Part shown: positions 1-7,169 of the stretch, piece by piece | Layout of the letters: every line of letters starts with the position of its first letter | Numbering within the stretch: the stretch's first letter is position 1 | Assembly (NCBI GenBank): GCA_045606265.1 | Contig: JAZURO010000180.1 | Location: 1 to 21,388 of the forward strand | Length of the DNA: 21,388 nucleotides | Reading direction: 5' to 3' | Origin: RGIG4608 sp045606265 | Lineage (GTDB): Bacteria; Bacillota; Clostridia; Oscillospirales; CAG-272 | Notes under the pieces: model-generated | Databases searched by the model: none | What the model saw: the letters and a program-made list of their open reading frames with translations, nothing else | What the model was told of the DNA's origin: nothing | Program-made: the position numbers and the translations under genes

Positions 1-713
1 TTATCGATATTTTCAATAGTGAAGATGAGTATATAAGATACCAAACTAATGCCAACATTAATTTTTATTCTCACGAACAGTTATTAAATTTTGTTGAACA
101 GTACAATTCCCAAAATGACGGATTTGTTTATACTTTTATATGATTTGATTTTGATGATAGTTCAATCATAAAACCGTATCTATATACATTTAGAACAATA
201 GCTGTGTTTGAAAAAAATGAAGAAACAGGGGAACACAAACGACTGGATTTGTATGACAAAGACCACTCCAATGGGTTTGGATTTGGATGTGAATATACTT
301 TACATATGGACGATCATTCATCCTCTGTGGAAAAAATAGAGCGTGCATATCAAATATGCTGTGCTTTCAGCACTAACAAAGCATATAACTTCCACCAAGA
401 AGACGAATTTGTAATAGATTTTGTCGGTTGCTATAATATAGAAGATAACTATAAGAATTTCGCAGAATTGCGTGATCTCTATCCAAATGATGAAACATTC
501 ATTAGACAATTCGCAGACGCCAAAAGTATGAATGTTGAAAATTATAGTTACGATAGATATTATGAGTATATGTACATATTCAGAATCAATATTAATGGCA
601 AGGATGAAATAAGTATTAAAATTACATCCGAAAGCGAGATGACTCAAGAAAAACTCGACGAAATATGCCAACTTTTACTTGATAATATCGTAATTATCAA
701 TACGGAGGAATAA
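1..713 (+). pseudogene. Broken gene of unknown function, interrupted by an in-frame TGA; 5' end outside window
   Basis: One reading frame enters at base 3, is stopped by TGA at 141-143, and continues in the same frame without another stop to TAA at 711-713. The upstream 46 codons and downstream part read as one protein (…NDGFVYTFI, stop, FDFDDSSIIKPYLYTF…), so a Trp or Arg codon has probably become a stop. A GTG at 204 could start a 169-residue protein, but no ribosome binding site precedes it (the upstream bases are AGAACAATAGCT), so I read that segment as the gene's remnant. The product is acidic, rich in Asp, Glu, Tyr and Asn, and has no recognisable domain. Its general pattern and C-terminal motif resemble the next gene, one base downstream, suggesting diverged duplicates in an operon. 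A sequencing error at the TGA is the main alternative. Confidence 0.6.
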
Positions 714-714
714 A

Positions 715-1350
715 ATGAAAAAACAATTTTTCAAAGCTAATAAAACTAAACTAATCGCAAGGGTTATGCTGCTTGTGCTTTTGGTGACGGGTACGATAAG
801 CTTTACTTCGTGTATTGATGGAGGAAACGGTAGTTATGTTAATCGCAGATTGGAGTTTGATAATATTAATAAAACCGAAGAATTTATAAGTACACATAAT
901 TCAGAAGAATACTTATATGCAGTATTGATAATAGAAGAAAATGAAGTTGTTGAACACAAATACAGTATTGATGTAATTGCTAAACTTCAAAAGAAATCAG
1001 ATAAATATCAAATGGATACTGCAAAAATAGAAGGAATTTTTGATTTGGCAGGGGATGGTGCTACCGACAGCAAAATCGAAGTGGCTTTTCACTCTACTAA
1101 TTCACAAAACAAAGTGTATATGGATGAGACTTCAACGTTTGAAATTAAAGCAGTAAATAATGATGAAATGAAACAATTGTTTTCTTCACGATATGAAGCA
1201 GCTAAATACACACACAAATACAATTATGCAGTTTTAACAAATGGTGTGGCAGTTATGCATATAGTAATTTCCTGCAATCAAGAAATAAGTGAAGATAATT
1301 TATTAATAATAGGTGATATGCTATTGAAAAGCATTAGTATAATCAAATAG
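715..1350 (+). CDS. Putative lipoprotein of unknown function
   Basis: This encodes 211 residues. The N-terminus has a basic segment (KANKTKLIAR), a hydrophobic core (VMLLVLLVTGTISF) and a lipobox ending TSC at about residue 33, so it is probably lipidated and anchored on the outer face of the membrane. No catalytic motif is visible. The rest is a mixed, highly charged sequence ending EISEDNLLIIGDMLLKSI, which matches the C-terminal style of the preceding broken gene (MTQEKLDEICQLLLDNI). The start is supported by GGAGG at 705-709, and the gene begins one base after the previous stop, so the two are co-transcribed. Coding bases are strikingly AT-rich; bases 841-900 contain only about 25% G+C by direct count. 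Function unknown. Confidence 0.75.
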   Translation: MKKQFFKANKTKLIARVMLLVLLVTGTISFTSCIDGGNGSYVNRRLEFDNINKTEEFISTHNSEEYLYAVLIIEENEVVEHKYSIDVIAKLQKKSDKYQMDTAKIEGIFDLAGDGATDSKIEVAFHSTNSQNKVYMDETSTFEIKAVNNDEMKQLFSSRYEAAKYTHKYNYAVLTNGVAVMHIVISCNQEISEDNLLIIGDMLLKSISIIK

Positions 1351-1359
1351 GAGGGGAAA

Positions 1360-1703
1360 ATGAATTTATTAAAGGTTGCCATTATATGTATCTTTTGCTT
1401 GTGTGTTATTACATTTACCAAATCAACTTCTATACACACTCAATTTCGTGTAAAAATTGTGAATATCTTTTAATTGAAAATCATACTTTTGTATGCAAAT
1501 CGGTTGACAGAACATATCACCGTTCTGTTTGTGATGCTTGCGGTTTAGTGAACGGTGCGAATGAAGCGCACGTTTTGGGGTCTTACAGCAACCCCAAATA
1601 TTTCAAATGCACTCTTTGCGGTCACTTGAAGCTCGTAACGGGCCCCGGTATCATACCTATAAATCCGCCAAACAAAAATGACGAAATTGAAGAAACCGAA
1701 TAG
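1360..1703 (+). pseudogene. Small exported Cys-rich (zinc-ribbon-like) protein, broken by a frameshift
   Basis: An ATG at 1360 follows a good ribosome binding site (GGAGGGG, 1350-1356) and opens a signal-peptide-like sequence, MNLLKVAIICIFCLCVITFT. That frame stops at TAA 1471-1473. A different frame, open from before 1386 to TAG at 1701-1703, carries the rest: C-x2-C (CKNC), then HTFVCKSVDRTYH, C-x2-C (CDAC), and C-x2-C (CTLC). The Met at 1386 in that frame has no ribosome binding site and would begin inside the hydrophobic stretch, so the intact ancestor was probably a signal peptide joined to Cys-pair repeats. One lost base between about 1420 and 1455, for example in the A run of GTAAAAATTG, would explain both frames. 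The Cys/His pattern resembles the repeats in the pectate lyase at 17440. A sequencing error is possible. Confidence 0.6.
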
Positions 1704-1707
1704 ACAA

Positions 1708-1740
1708 AACCCCGACGGAAGAAAATCCGTCGGGGTTGTT
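1708..1740. terminator. Bidirectional Rho-independent terminator
   Basis: AACCCCGACGGA (1708-1719) pairs perfectly with TCCGTCGGGGTT (1726-1737) around a six-base AGAAAA loop. T-rich tails follow on both strands: GTTT after the plus copy and TTTTGTC on the minus strand. It separates the plus-strand small-gene cluster from the convergent minus-strand ttcA-like gene and can serve both. Confidence 0.9.
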
Positions 1741-2510
1741 TATTGTTCAGTATTTTCATCATCATAATCTTTAATTCCGTTCATAGAATCGGAAATCTTA
1801 AAACCGTCTATCTCGCCTCGTTGCATAGCACCGAAAATACGATAGCGAAGTCCCTTGTGCTGTCTGTCAAGCTCGTGAAGAAGCTGTTTCATCTCCTCAC
1901 GCTCGGTATTTCCGTCAGCGGGGCAAGTCGATTTTACAATTGGCAACTCTGCCTTGTCGGCAAATTGACGCACGCTTTTTTCACTTGCATAAAGAAGGGG
2001 ACGAATCATTGTCAAATCTATTCTCGAAAGATAAGTAACCGGTGAAAAGCACCCGATTCTGCCCTCAAAGAAGAGATTGAGCATAAACGTTTCAATGGCA
2101 TCATCAAAATGATGTCCAAGCGCAACCTTGTTGCAGCCAAGTTCCTTTGCGGTATTATAGAGTACACCTCTTCTCATCTTTGCACAAAGAGAGCAGGGAC
2201 TTTTTTCTTTGCGCTCCTCAAAAATAATTTGGTATATTTGAGTAGGAGCTATATGATATTCAACGTTAAGATTATTACAAAGCTCCTTGATGCCGTCAAA
2301 GCTTGTATTGGGAAAGCCCATATCGACAGTAATTGCGATAAGCTCATATTTTTTTGGATAAAATCTTCGCATTTCGGCAAGTGCATAAAGCAGGGCAAGT
2401 GAGTCCTTACCGGCCGATACACCAACGGCTATTTTATCACCATCTTCTATCATTGCATAGTCGTCAACAGCACGTCGTGTATAGCTTAATATTCGTTTTA
2501 ATTCCTTCAT
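1740..2510 (-). CDS. ttcA: TtcA-like tRNA 2-thiocytidine biosynthesis protein (PP-loop ATPase)
   Basis: This is a 256-residue PP-loop enzyme. TtcA adenylates C32 of certain tRNAs and inserts sulfur using a [4Fe-4S] cluster. Visible here are the PP-loop SAGKDS (32-37; the usual form is SGGKDS), the CSLC pair (Cys106 and Cys109), LGHHFDDAIET (131-141) and a third Cys in CPADG (Cys196). The spacing of three cysteines matches the cluster ligands of TtcA. The start ATG overlaps the trmN6 stop by one base (TAATG), with GAGGA inside the end of trmN6, so the two are translationally coupled. The related TilS family lacks this cysteine set. The exact nucleotide modified cannot be read from the sequence; other members of the TtcA/TtuA group remain possible. 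Confidence 0.82.
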   Translation of the reverse strand: MKELKRILSYTRRAVDDYAMIEDGDKIAVGVSAGKDSLALLYALAEMRRFYPKKYELIAITVDMGFPNTSFDGIKELCNNLNVEYHIAPTQIYQIIFEERKEKSPCSLCAKMRRGVLYNTAKELGCNKVALGHHFDDAIETFMLNLFFEGRIGCFSPVTYLSRIDLTMIRPLLYASEKSVRQFADKAELPIVKSTCPADGNTEREEMKQLLHELDRQHKGLRYRIFGAMQRGEIDGFKISDSMNGIKDYDDENTEQ

Positions 2511-3259
2511 TAAAAATTACATTCCTCGTATATTCTTTTTGCTCTTTCAGTGAGCTTTTTGGGATTTTTGTCATCGTTCAAAAACAGGGGCTCGCAAATA
2601 ACTGTACTTGATGAAGCGCCTTTTTTTGCCTTTACAAGCACCATTGACGGCGCACTTTCTGTATTTGCGTGAACAAAGCAGATTTCCTTCGGTTCAAGCG
2701 AGCTTGCTCGCATTGAACAAATGAGATCTGCCAGACGGTCGGGGCGCCACACGCAATAGAAAAGACCGCCGTGCTTCAACAGGCGTTTAGCACACGCACA
2801 AAAATCGCCAATATCTCCACAAACCTCGTGGCGTGCAATATATTTTTCATCACTGTCGTTTCGCTTTCCACTGTCAGCTTTCATATATGGTGGATTTGAA
2901 AAAACCACGTCTGCTTCACATCCAAAATCGGAGTTTTTCACCTCTCTTATGTCTTTGCAAAGTGAAGTGATTTTGCTATCTAGTCCGTTGAGTTCTGCAT
3001 TTCGCTCAATAATTTTTGCAAAATCATTTTGAATTTCAATGCAATGAATTTTGCTGAATTTATTTCTTGATGCGCAAAGAAGGGAAATAATACCCGTTCC
3101 GCCTCCAAGCTCAACCGCCACAGAATATTTTTGTGCTTTGATAAATGATGCAAGCAAAAAAGCATCCGTTCCAAACGTCAAGCCGGACTTTTTTTGTATT
3201 AATTTCAAATTTTCGTTAACCTCGGTTAACGTTTCGTTTTCAAATAAAATATTACTCAT
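2510..3259 (-). CDS. trmN6: tRNA1(Val) adenine37-N6-methyltransferase-type SAM enzyme
   Basis: This is a 249-residue class I SAM-dependent methyltransferase of the YfiC/TrmN6 (YabB) family. It shows the SAM-binding loop ELGGGTGIISL (50-60) and the N6-adenine methyltransferase signature NPPY (122-125). The family methylates N6 of A37 in tRNA. The start is placed at ATG 3259, not at the upstream GTG 3265: that GTG is part of the ribosome binding site GAGGTG (3262-3267), the same site and spacing used by glgD. In Bacillus subtilis the yabB homologue also lies downstream of holB and yaaT, which supports the call. A terminator hairpin lies immediately upstream of the ribosome binding site. Confidence 0.85.
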   Translation of the reverse strand: MSNILFENETLTEVNENLKLIQKKSGLTFGTDAFLLASFIKAQKYSVAVELGGGTGIISLLCASRNKFSKIHCIEIQNDFAKIIERNAELNGLDSKITSLCKDIREVKNSDFGCEADVVFSNPPYMKADSGKRNDSDEKYIARHEVCGDIGDFCACAKRLLKHGGLFYCVWRPDRLADLICSMRASSLEPKEICFVHANTESAPSMVLVKAKKGASSSTVICEPLFLNDDKNPKKLTERAKRIYEECNF

Positions 3260-3268
3260 CGTCACCTC

Positions 3269-3300
3269 AAAAAAAGAAACGGAGCAGTAAACTGCTCCGT
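3269..3300 (-). terminator. Rho-independent terminator or attenuator between ferredoxin gene and trmN6
   Basis: ACGGAGCAG (3279-3287) pairs with CTGCTCCGT (3292-3300) around TAAA. Read on the minus strand, the hairpin is followed by TTTCTTTTTTT (3278-3269), a strong U tract. The U tract runs straight into the trmN6 ribosome binding site (3262-3267), leaving no space for a separate promoter after it. Confidence 0.85.
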
Positions 3301-3318
3301 ACCTTTAGATGTAATGGA

Positions 3319-3489
3319 TTATTCCTGAACGGGAGCTCCTACAGGGCAAGCATCAGCGCAAGCGCCGCAATCTGCGCAAGCATCAGGATCAATTACATAA
3401 ATGCCGTCGCCTTCGGAAATAGCACCGCAAGGACAAGCGTCGCAGCAAGCACCACAAGCGATGCAAGCGTCAGTAATCTTGTATGCCAT
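3319..3489 (-). CDS. Small 2[4Fe-4S] ferredoxin
   Basis: This encodes a 56-residue soluble electron carrier of the clostridial ferredoxin type. Two classic cluster motifs C-x2-C-x2-C-x3-C-P are present: Cys9, 12, 15 and 19, then Cys38, 41, 44 and 48. An extra Cys at 16 and another at 21 lie in the first motif. The frame is open further upstream, but ATG 3489 has GGAGG eight bases before it and gives the usual ferredoxin N-terminus MAYKIT, whereas the longer version has no site. The gene has its own extended -10 promoter (3521-3550) and a terminator after the stop, so it can be transcribed alone and highly, although it may also be read through from ricT. Redox partner not determinable. Confidence 0.95.
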   Translation of the reverse strand: MAYKITDACIACGACCDACPCGAISEGDGIYVIDPDACADCGACADACPVGAPVQE

Positions 3490-3520
3490 GATAAATACCT
3501 CCATAAGTATTGATGTTGAT

Positions 3521-3550
3521 ATTATAGCACAAACCCTATGCAAAATGCAA
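3521..3550 (-). promoter_or_regulatory. Promoter of the ferredoxin gene (sigma-A type)
   Basis: On the minus strand, TTGCAT (3550-3545) is followed after 18 bases by TATAAT (3526-3521). The -10 is preceded by TGC, giving an extended TGnTATAAT box. Transcription would start near 3514, about 25 bases before the ATG at 3489. Confidence 0.7.
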
Positions 3551-3577
3551 GGGGTTATGTGAAAATAATTACAAAAA

Positions 3578-4648
3578 TTATTCCTTGTTAACGTTTTTAT
3601 TTGAATGAATGATTTTAACGTTATCTCTGTGATAAACCTTGACCGTTGTGTCGTCCTTATCGCCCAGACGCACTTTTAGATTGCCCGAGAGAGGATGCGA
3701 TTCAATAACAACGCCAACTCCGTCGGGAGTTTTCACCGTCGATTCAACTGCGGGCGTGCGTGCAATCTCATATTCATAGGTGTCCTGCTCATATCTCAGA
3801 CAGCACATAAGACGTCCGCAGGTTCCTGAAATTTTGGACGAATTAAGGAACAATCCCTGTTCTTTTGCCATCTTGATGGAAACCTGAACAAAGTCAGAAA
3901 GGAATGTAGCACAACAGAGAGGTCTGCCGCACGCACCAAGACCGCCAATCAGCTTTGCCTCATCTCTGATACCGATCTGACGGAGCTCGATTCTTGTTCT
4001 GAACACAGCCGCAAGATCTTTAACAAGCTCACGGAAATCAACTCTGCCGGATGAGGTGAAATAGAAGAGGAGTTTGCTGTTATCAAATGTATATTGAGCA
4101 TCAACTAACTTCATATCAAGCTCGTGATTAGCTATCTGCTTCAAGCAGATGTCAAATGCTTCCTTTTCCTTTTGGACGTTTTCTTCGTTGTGAATTATAT
4201 CGTCCTTGGTGGCAATTCGTATGATCGGGCGAAGGGGAGGAACTGTTTCCGACACTCCTACGAGCTTGTTTGGAATAAATACCTCTCCAAATTCAGGACC
4301 GCGCGCCGTTTCAACGATTGCAAATTCACCCTTTGATGCCTTTATACCGTTTGGTTCAAAATAATATACTTTACCTACTTTTTTGAATCTTATTCCGACA
4401 ACCTCAACTTGCTCCTCGTCCTCTTTTTTATCAGCATCCGAATTGGGAGCAGGGGCGGATTCGAGAATAATATCATCAATAAAATCCAAGTTCTCAATGT
4501 TTTCTTCCGGAATATCTGTAACCGTATCTTCGGCTACGGGAGCTTCCATAACCTCTGTGTTTTCGTTTTCCGGTTTATTCTTGCGCTTGTTATGATAGCG
4601 ATGGTATCTTTTTTTATTGTTCTTTTTTTGTTGGTTGTTGTTTTCCAT
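3578..4648 (-). CDS. ricT: RicT/YaaT family (PSP1 domain) regulatory Fe-S protein
   Basis: This is a 356-residue member of the PSP1/YaaT family. In Bacillus, RicT with RicA and RicF forms an Fe-S complex that stimulates RNase Y mRNA processing and affects sporulation and competence. Residues 1-80 are a low-complexity tail: Lys/Asn/Arg-rich first (NNKKRYHRYHNKRK), then acidic. The PSP1 core starts near residue 82 (VEVVGIRFKK). Two copies of the family motif CGRxxCC are visible, at Cys240/245/246 (GLGACGRPLCC) and Cys277/282/283 (SGTCGRLMCC). The gene starts 11 bases after the holB stop, with GGAG in the gap, matching the holB-yaaT order of Bacillus. The partners RicA and RicF are not in this window. 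The long basic tail is unusual compared with the roughly 275-residue Bacillus protein. Confidence 0.92.
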   Translation of the reverse strand: MENNNQQKKNNKKRYHRYHNKRKNKPENENTEVMEAPVAEDTVTDIPEENIENLDFIDDIILESAPAPNSDADKKEDEEQVEVVGIRFKKVGKVYYFEPNGIKASKGEFAIVETARGPEFGEVFIPNKLVGVSETVPPLRPIIRIATKDDIIHNEENVQKEKEAFDICLKQIANHELDMKLVDAQYTFDNSKLLFYFTSSGRVDFRELVKDLAAVFRTRIELRQIGIRDEAKLIGGLGACGRPLCCATFLSDFVQVSIKMAKEQGLFLNSSKISGTCGRLMCCLRYEQDTYEYEIARTPAVESTVKTPDGVGVVIESHPLSGNLKVRLGDKDDTTVKVYHRDNVKIIHSNKNVNKE

Positions 4649-4659
4649 ATTTATCTCCG

Positions 4660-5697
4660 TTAAATTAAACTGCTGAGAAGATTTGTTAATGTTAGTTTAA
4701 TATTTGCATTTTTCAAAAGTGCAAGACGTGAGTCCTCTGTCAAAGTCAATATTTCGGTTAATTTCTGTACCGAAAGGGAATATGAAAGCTCCTCCGCATA
4801 GGCACGGTCAGTGAAGAAGATCATTTTTGGCTCGTCCGCTTTTTTAATAACGATCAGATCTCTTAGGGCGGATTCGAATTCTACAAGCTGAGAAATAATC
4901 TTCTCTCTCTCATCACGCTTTTGTGAAAAAAGTGAAATAAGCTCTGCAAAATCACGTGCTACCGTTCTGTGTGCGATTGCTTCAATAAGACGTTTTATAA
5001 GCTCACGGTTTTGCAGCGCTTGCTTTTTTTCGCTTGAACCGATAAGCTCGAGTATTCTTCCTATACTTCCTTTGGACGCCATATAAATCTCGTCAAAATC
5101 ATCGGGAGCATTATTTATAAGATTTCTCGCTGAAGGATGATTTGCTTTAAGGTATTTCACCGTTTCAACTTTTTCTGGTGTTTTCATTCTCAAAATCGGT
5201 GCACGGCTTTTTATCGTTTCAAGAATTGTTTCCGTGTGCTCACAAAGAAGGAGAAAAATTACGTATTTTGGGGGTTCTTCCAAAGTGAGCAAAAGGGCAT
5301 TTTGCGCCTGGGGAGTCATAGTGTGAGCTTCTTCAATCACGTATATCTTGAAATCACCGTCATTCGGATATACAGCAACGTCACTTTTGATATATCTGAT
5401 TGGTTCAATTCCAATGGTTGCCTTGTCTTTTTCGCGGGAAATGTATATCACGTCTGCTGAATTGTTAGAGAGAATTTTTTTACAGGAAGGACACTCCAAG
5501 CAGGGAATTTCAGCATTTTCGTGTACCTTGTTTTCGCAGTTTACGGCAGCTGAAATAAGATGTGCCAAGGAGTGCTTGCCAGTGCCCTTAGGACCAAGCA
5601 AAATGTACGCGTGGGAAAGGGAATCAGCTCTTGCGCAGGAGACAAAATAGTTATATAAATCATCGTTTCCAATGATGCTCAAACGATTATTAATCAT
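4660..5697 (-). CDS. holB: DNA polymerase III delta' subunit (clamp loader)
   Basis: This 345-residue AAA+ protein is part of the clamp loader that places the beta clamp on DNA. Visible are a Walker A loop GPKGTGKH (35-42), the zinc module Cys54, Cys66, Cys69, Cys72 (PCLECPSCKK), a Walker B-like IEEAHTM (121-127), and the LEEPP segment (139-143). The SRC arginine-finger motif reads SRA here (164-166), with Ala for Cys and the Arg kept. It has a strong promoter and GGGAGGT five bases before the ATG, and is the first gene of the minus-strand block. The delta' assignment rests on family features and on the neighbouring ricT. Confidence 0.93.
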   Translation of the reverse strand: MINNRLSIIGNDDLYNYFVSCARADSLSHAYILLGPKGTGKHSLAHLISAAVNCENKVHENAEIPCLECPSCKKILSNNSADVIYISREKDKATIGIEPIRYIKSDVAVYPNDGDFKIYVIEEAHTMTPQAQNALLLTLEEPPKYVIFLLLCEHTETILETIKSRAPILRMKTPEKVETVKYLKANHPSARNLINNAPDDFDEIYMASKGSIGRILELIGSSEKKQALQNRELIKRLIEAIAHRTVARDFAELISLFSQKRDEREKIISQLVEFESALRDLIVIKKADEPKMIFFTDRAYAEELSYSLSVQKLTEILTLTEDSRLALLKNANIKLTLTNLLSSLI

Positions 5698-5727
5698 ACT
5701 TTACCTCCCATTTTGCAATACATAATT

Positions 5728-5756
5728 ATTATATCAAAAAAAATAATTGCTGTCAA
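5728..5756 (-). promoter_or_regulatory. Near-consensus promoter of the holB-ricT block
   Basis: On the minus strand, TTGACA (5756-5751), exactly 17 bases, then TATAAT (5733-5728), with TGA before the -10 (extended box). Both hexamers match the sigma-A consensus perfectly. Transcription would start near 5721, about 24 bases before the holB ATG. Confidence 0.88.
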
Positions 5757-5871
5757 TAGCAAAAAAGGTGACAAAAATGCTAAAAAAACGAATGAAATAC
5801 AGGTCAAAATCGAATAAAAAATGTATATTTTGTGAAAAAGTAACAAAAAGCTGAAAATCTTAAAAAAAGAC

Positions 5872-5900
5872 TTGAAAAAATGTTGCTTTTATAATATAAT
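5872..5900 (+). promoter_or_regulatory. Promoter of the glycogen operon
   Basis: TTGAAA (5872-5877), 17 bases, TATAAT (5895-5900). The overlapping TATAAT at 5890-5895 has only a 12-base spacer and is less likely. The start site would be near 5907, giving a leader of about 59 bases before glgC ATG 5966. The region 5757-5871 between this and the divergent holB promoter is A-rich, and I see no clear operator or riboswitch in it. Confidence 0.7.
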
Positions 5901-5965
5901 AACAATGTATGACTATGTCTATAATTAAATATAGTGATAACAACTATGAAGGGAGAATGCTTGAT

Positions 5966-7153
5966 ATGTTTAAGAAGAAAGAATGTGTCGCTATGCTTTT
6001 GGCAGGCGGACAAGGCTCAAGACTTTATGCACTTACTAAGAAAACAGCAAAGCCCGCAGTTTCATTTGGAGGAAAGTTCAGAATTATTGACTTTCCGCTT
6101 TCGAACTGCATCAATTCCGGTTTGGACACAGTCGGTGTCCTCACTCAGTATCAACCCCTCGTACTCAATGAATACATAGGAAACGGACTTCCTTGGGACC
6201 TTGACAGGACCTTTGGCGGAGTTTCCATCCTTCCCCCATACCAGGGATTCAGTGGTTCCGACTGGTATAAGGGAACAGCAAACGCAATCTATCAGAATCT
6301 CGAATTCATCAAGAGATATCAGGCAGAATACGTTTTGATTCTCTCAGGTGACCACATTTATACTATGGATTACAACAAGATGCTCGAATATCACAAGGCA
6401 AACGATGCCGACTGCACTATTGCAGTTCTTGAAGTTCCTATGGAAGAGGCAAGTCGCTTTGGCATTATGAGTGTAAATCCCGATAAATCCATCTATAAAT
6501 TTTCAGAAAAGCCCAAAAATCCCGACAGTAATTTGGCTTCTATGGGTATCTATATTTTCAGTGCAGATAAGCTCTATAAATACCTCATTGAAGATGAAGC
6601 AGATCCCGAGTCAAGCAACGACTTCGGTAAAAATATCATACCCAATATGCTTCAAAACGGCGAGAGAATGTTCGCATACAACTTTGAAGGATATTGGAAG
6701 GACGTTGGAACTATTTCTTCTCTTTGGGAAGCAAATATGGATCTCCTTGGTGAAAAGCCGGTGCTTGCTTTGGACGAAGACAAAGCAAGAATCTTCTCAC
6801 GCCACCAGAATGAAGCTCCTCAGTACGTTGGGGCTGATGCCATTATTGAAAATTCCTCAATTACCGAGGGATGTGAAATTTACGGAACGGTTATCAATTC
6901 CGTGCTTGGTTACGGTGTTGTGGTAGAAAAGGGAGCAGTTGTCCGTGACTCAGTTCTTATGCACCACGTAACCGTTGAAGAGGGTGCAACCATTGAATAC
7001 TCAATTCTTGATTCCGACGTCAGCGTTGGAAAGGGAGCAAAAGTAGGCAGAGCACGTGAGATCGCCGAGGGTATTACCGTAATCGGCGCCGAAATGAGCA
7101 TTGCTGACGGTGAGGATATTCCCGACAACCAGATGATATATTCTGAATTTTGA
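5966..7153 (+). CDS. glgC: Glucose-1-phosphate adenylyltransferase, catalytic subunit
   Basis: This 395-residue enzyme makes ADP-glucose from glucose-1-phosphate and ATP, the committed step of bacterial glycogen synthesis. It has the nucleotidyltransferase signature LLAGGQGSRL (11-20) with TAKPAVSFGGKFRIIDF, the catalytic Asp in SGDH (Asp129), the glucose-1-phosphate Lys in FSEKP (Lys182), and a left-handed beta-helix C-terminus (repeats such as IIENSSITEG and VVEKGAVVRDS). The frame is open back to 5909, but ATG 5966 is preferred: GGGAG lies ten bases upstream and the N-terminus MFKKKECVAMLLAGG is typical. ATG 5957 is a weaker option. It is the first gene of a five-gene operon and the only intact gene here that ends in TGA. 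Confidence 0.95.
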   Translation: MFKKKECVAMLLAGGQGSRLYALTKKTAKPAVSFGGKFRIIDFPLSNCINSGLDTVGVLTQYQPLVLNEYIGNGLPWDLDRTFGGVSILPPYQGFSGSDWYKGTANAIYQNLEFIKRYQAEYVLILSGDHIYTMDYNKMLEYHKANDADCTIAVLEVPMEEASRFGIMSVNPDKSIYKFSEKPKNPDSNLASMGIYIFSADKLYKYLIEDEADPESSNDFGKNIIPNMLQNGERMFAYNFEGYWKDVGTISSLWEANMDLLGEKPVLALDEDKARIFSRHQNEAPQYVGADAIIENSSITEGCEIYGTVINSVLGYGVVVEKGAVVRDSVLMHHVTVEEGATIEYSILDSDVSVGKGAKVGRAREIAEGITVIGAEMSIADGEDIPDNQMIYSEF

Positions 7154-7169
7154 ATAAAGAGGTGACGAT

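Noticed and set aside
141..143. TGA as a selenocysteine or reassigned codon
   Set aside because: glgC ends at TGA, and only a weak 5-bp AT-rich hairpin follows 141, not a convincing SECIS element. A nonsense mutation or sequencing error is simpler.
5757..5871. Riboswitch or leader RNA upstream of glgC
   Set aside because: The region is A-rich, with no stable hairpin and no known aptamer motif; the predicted leader is only about 59 bases.
5909..5965. Upstream start of glgC at 5909
   Set aside because: It has no ribosome binding site, lies almost on the predicted transcription start, and adds residues absent from typical GlgC.
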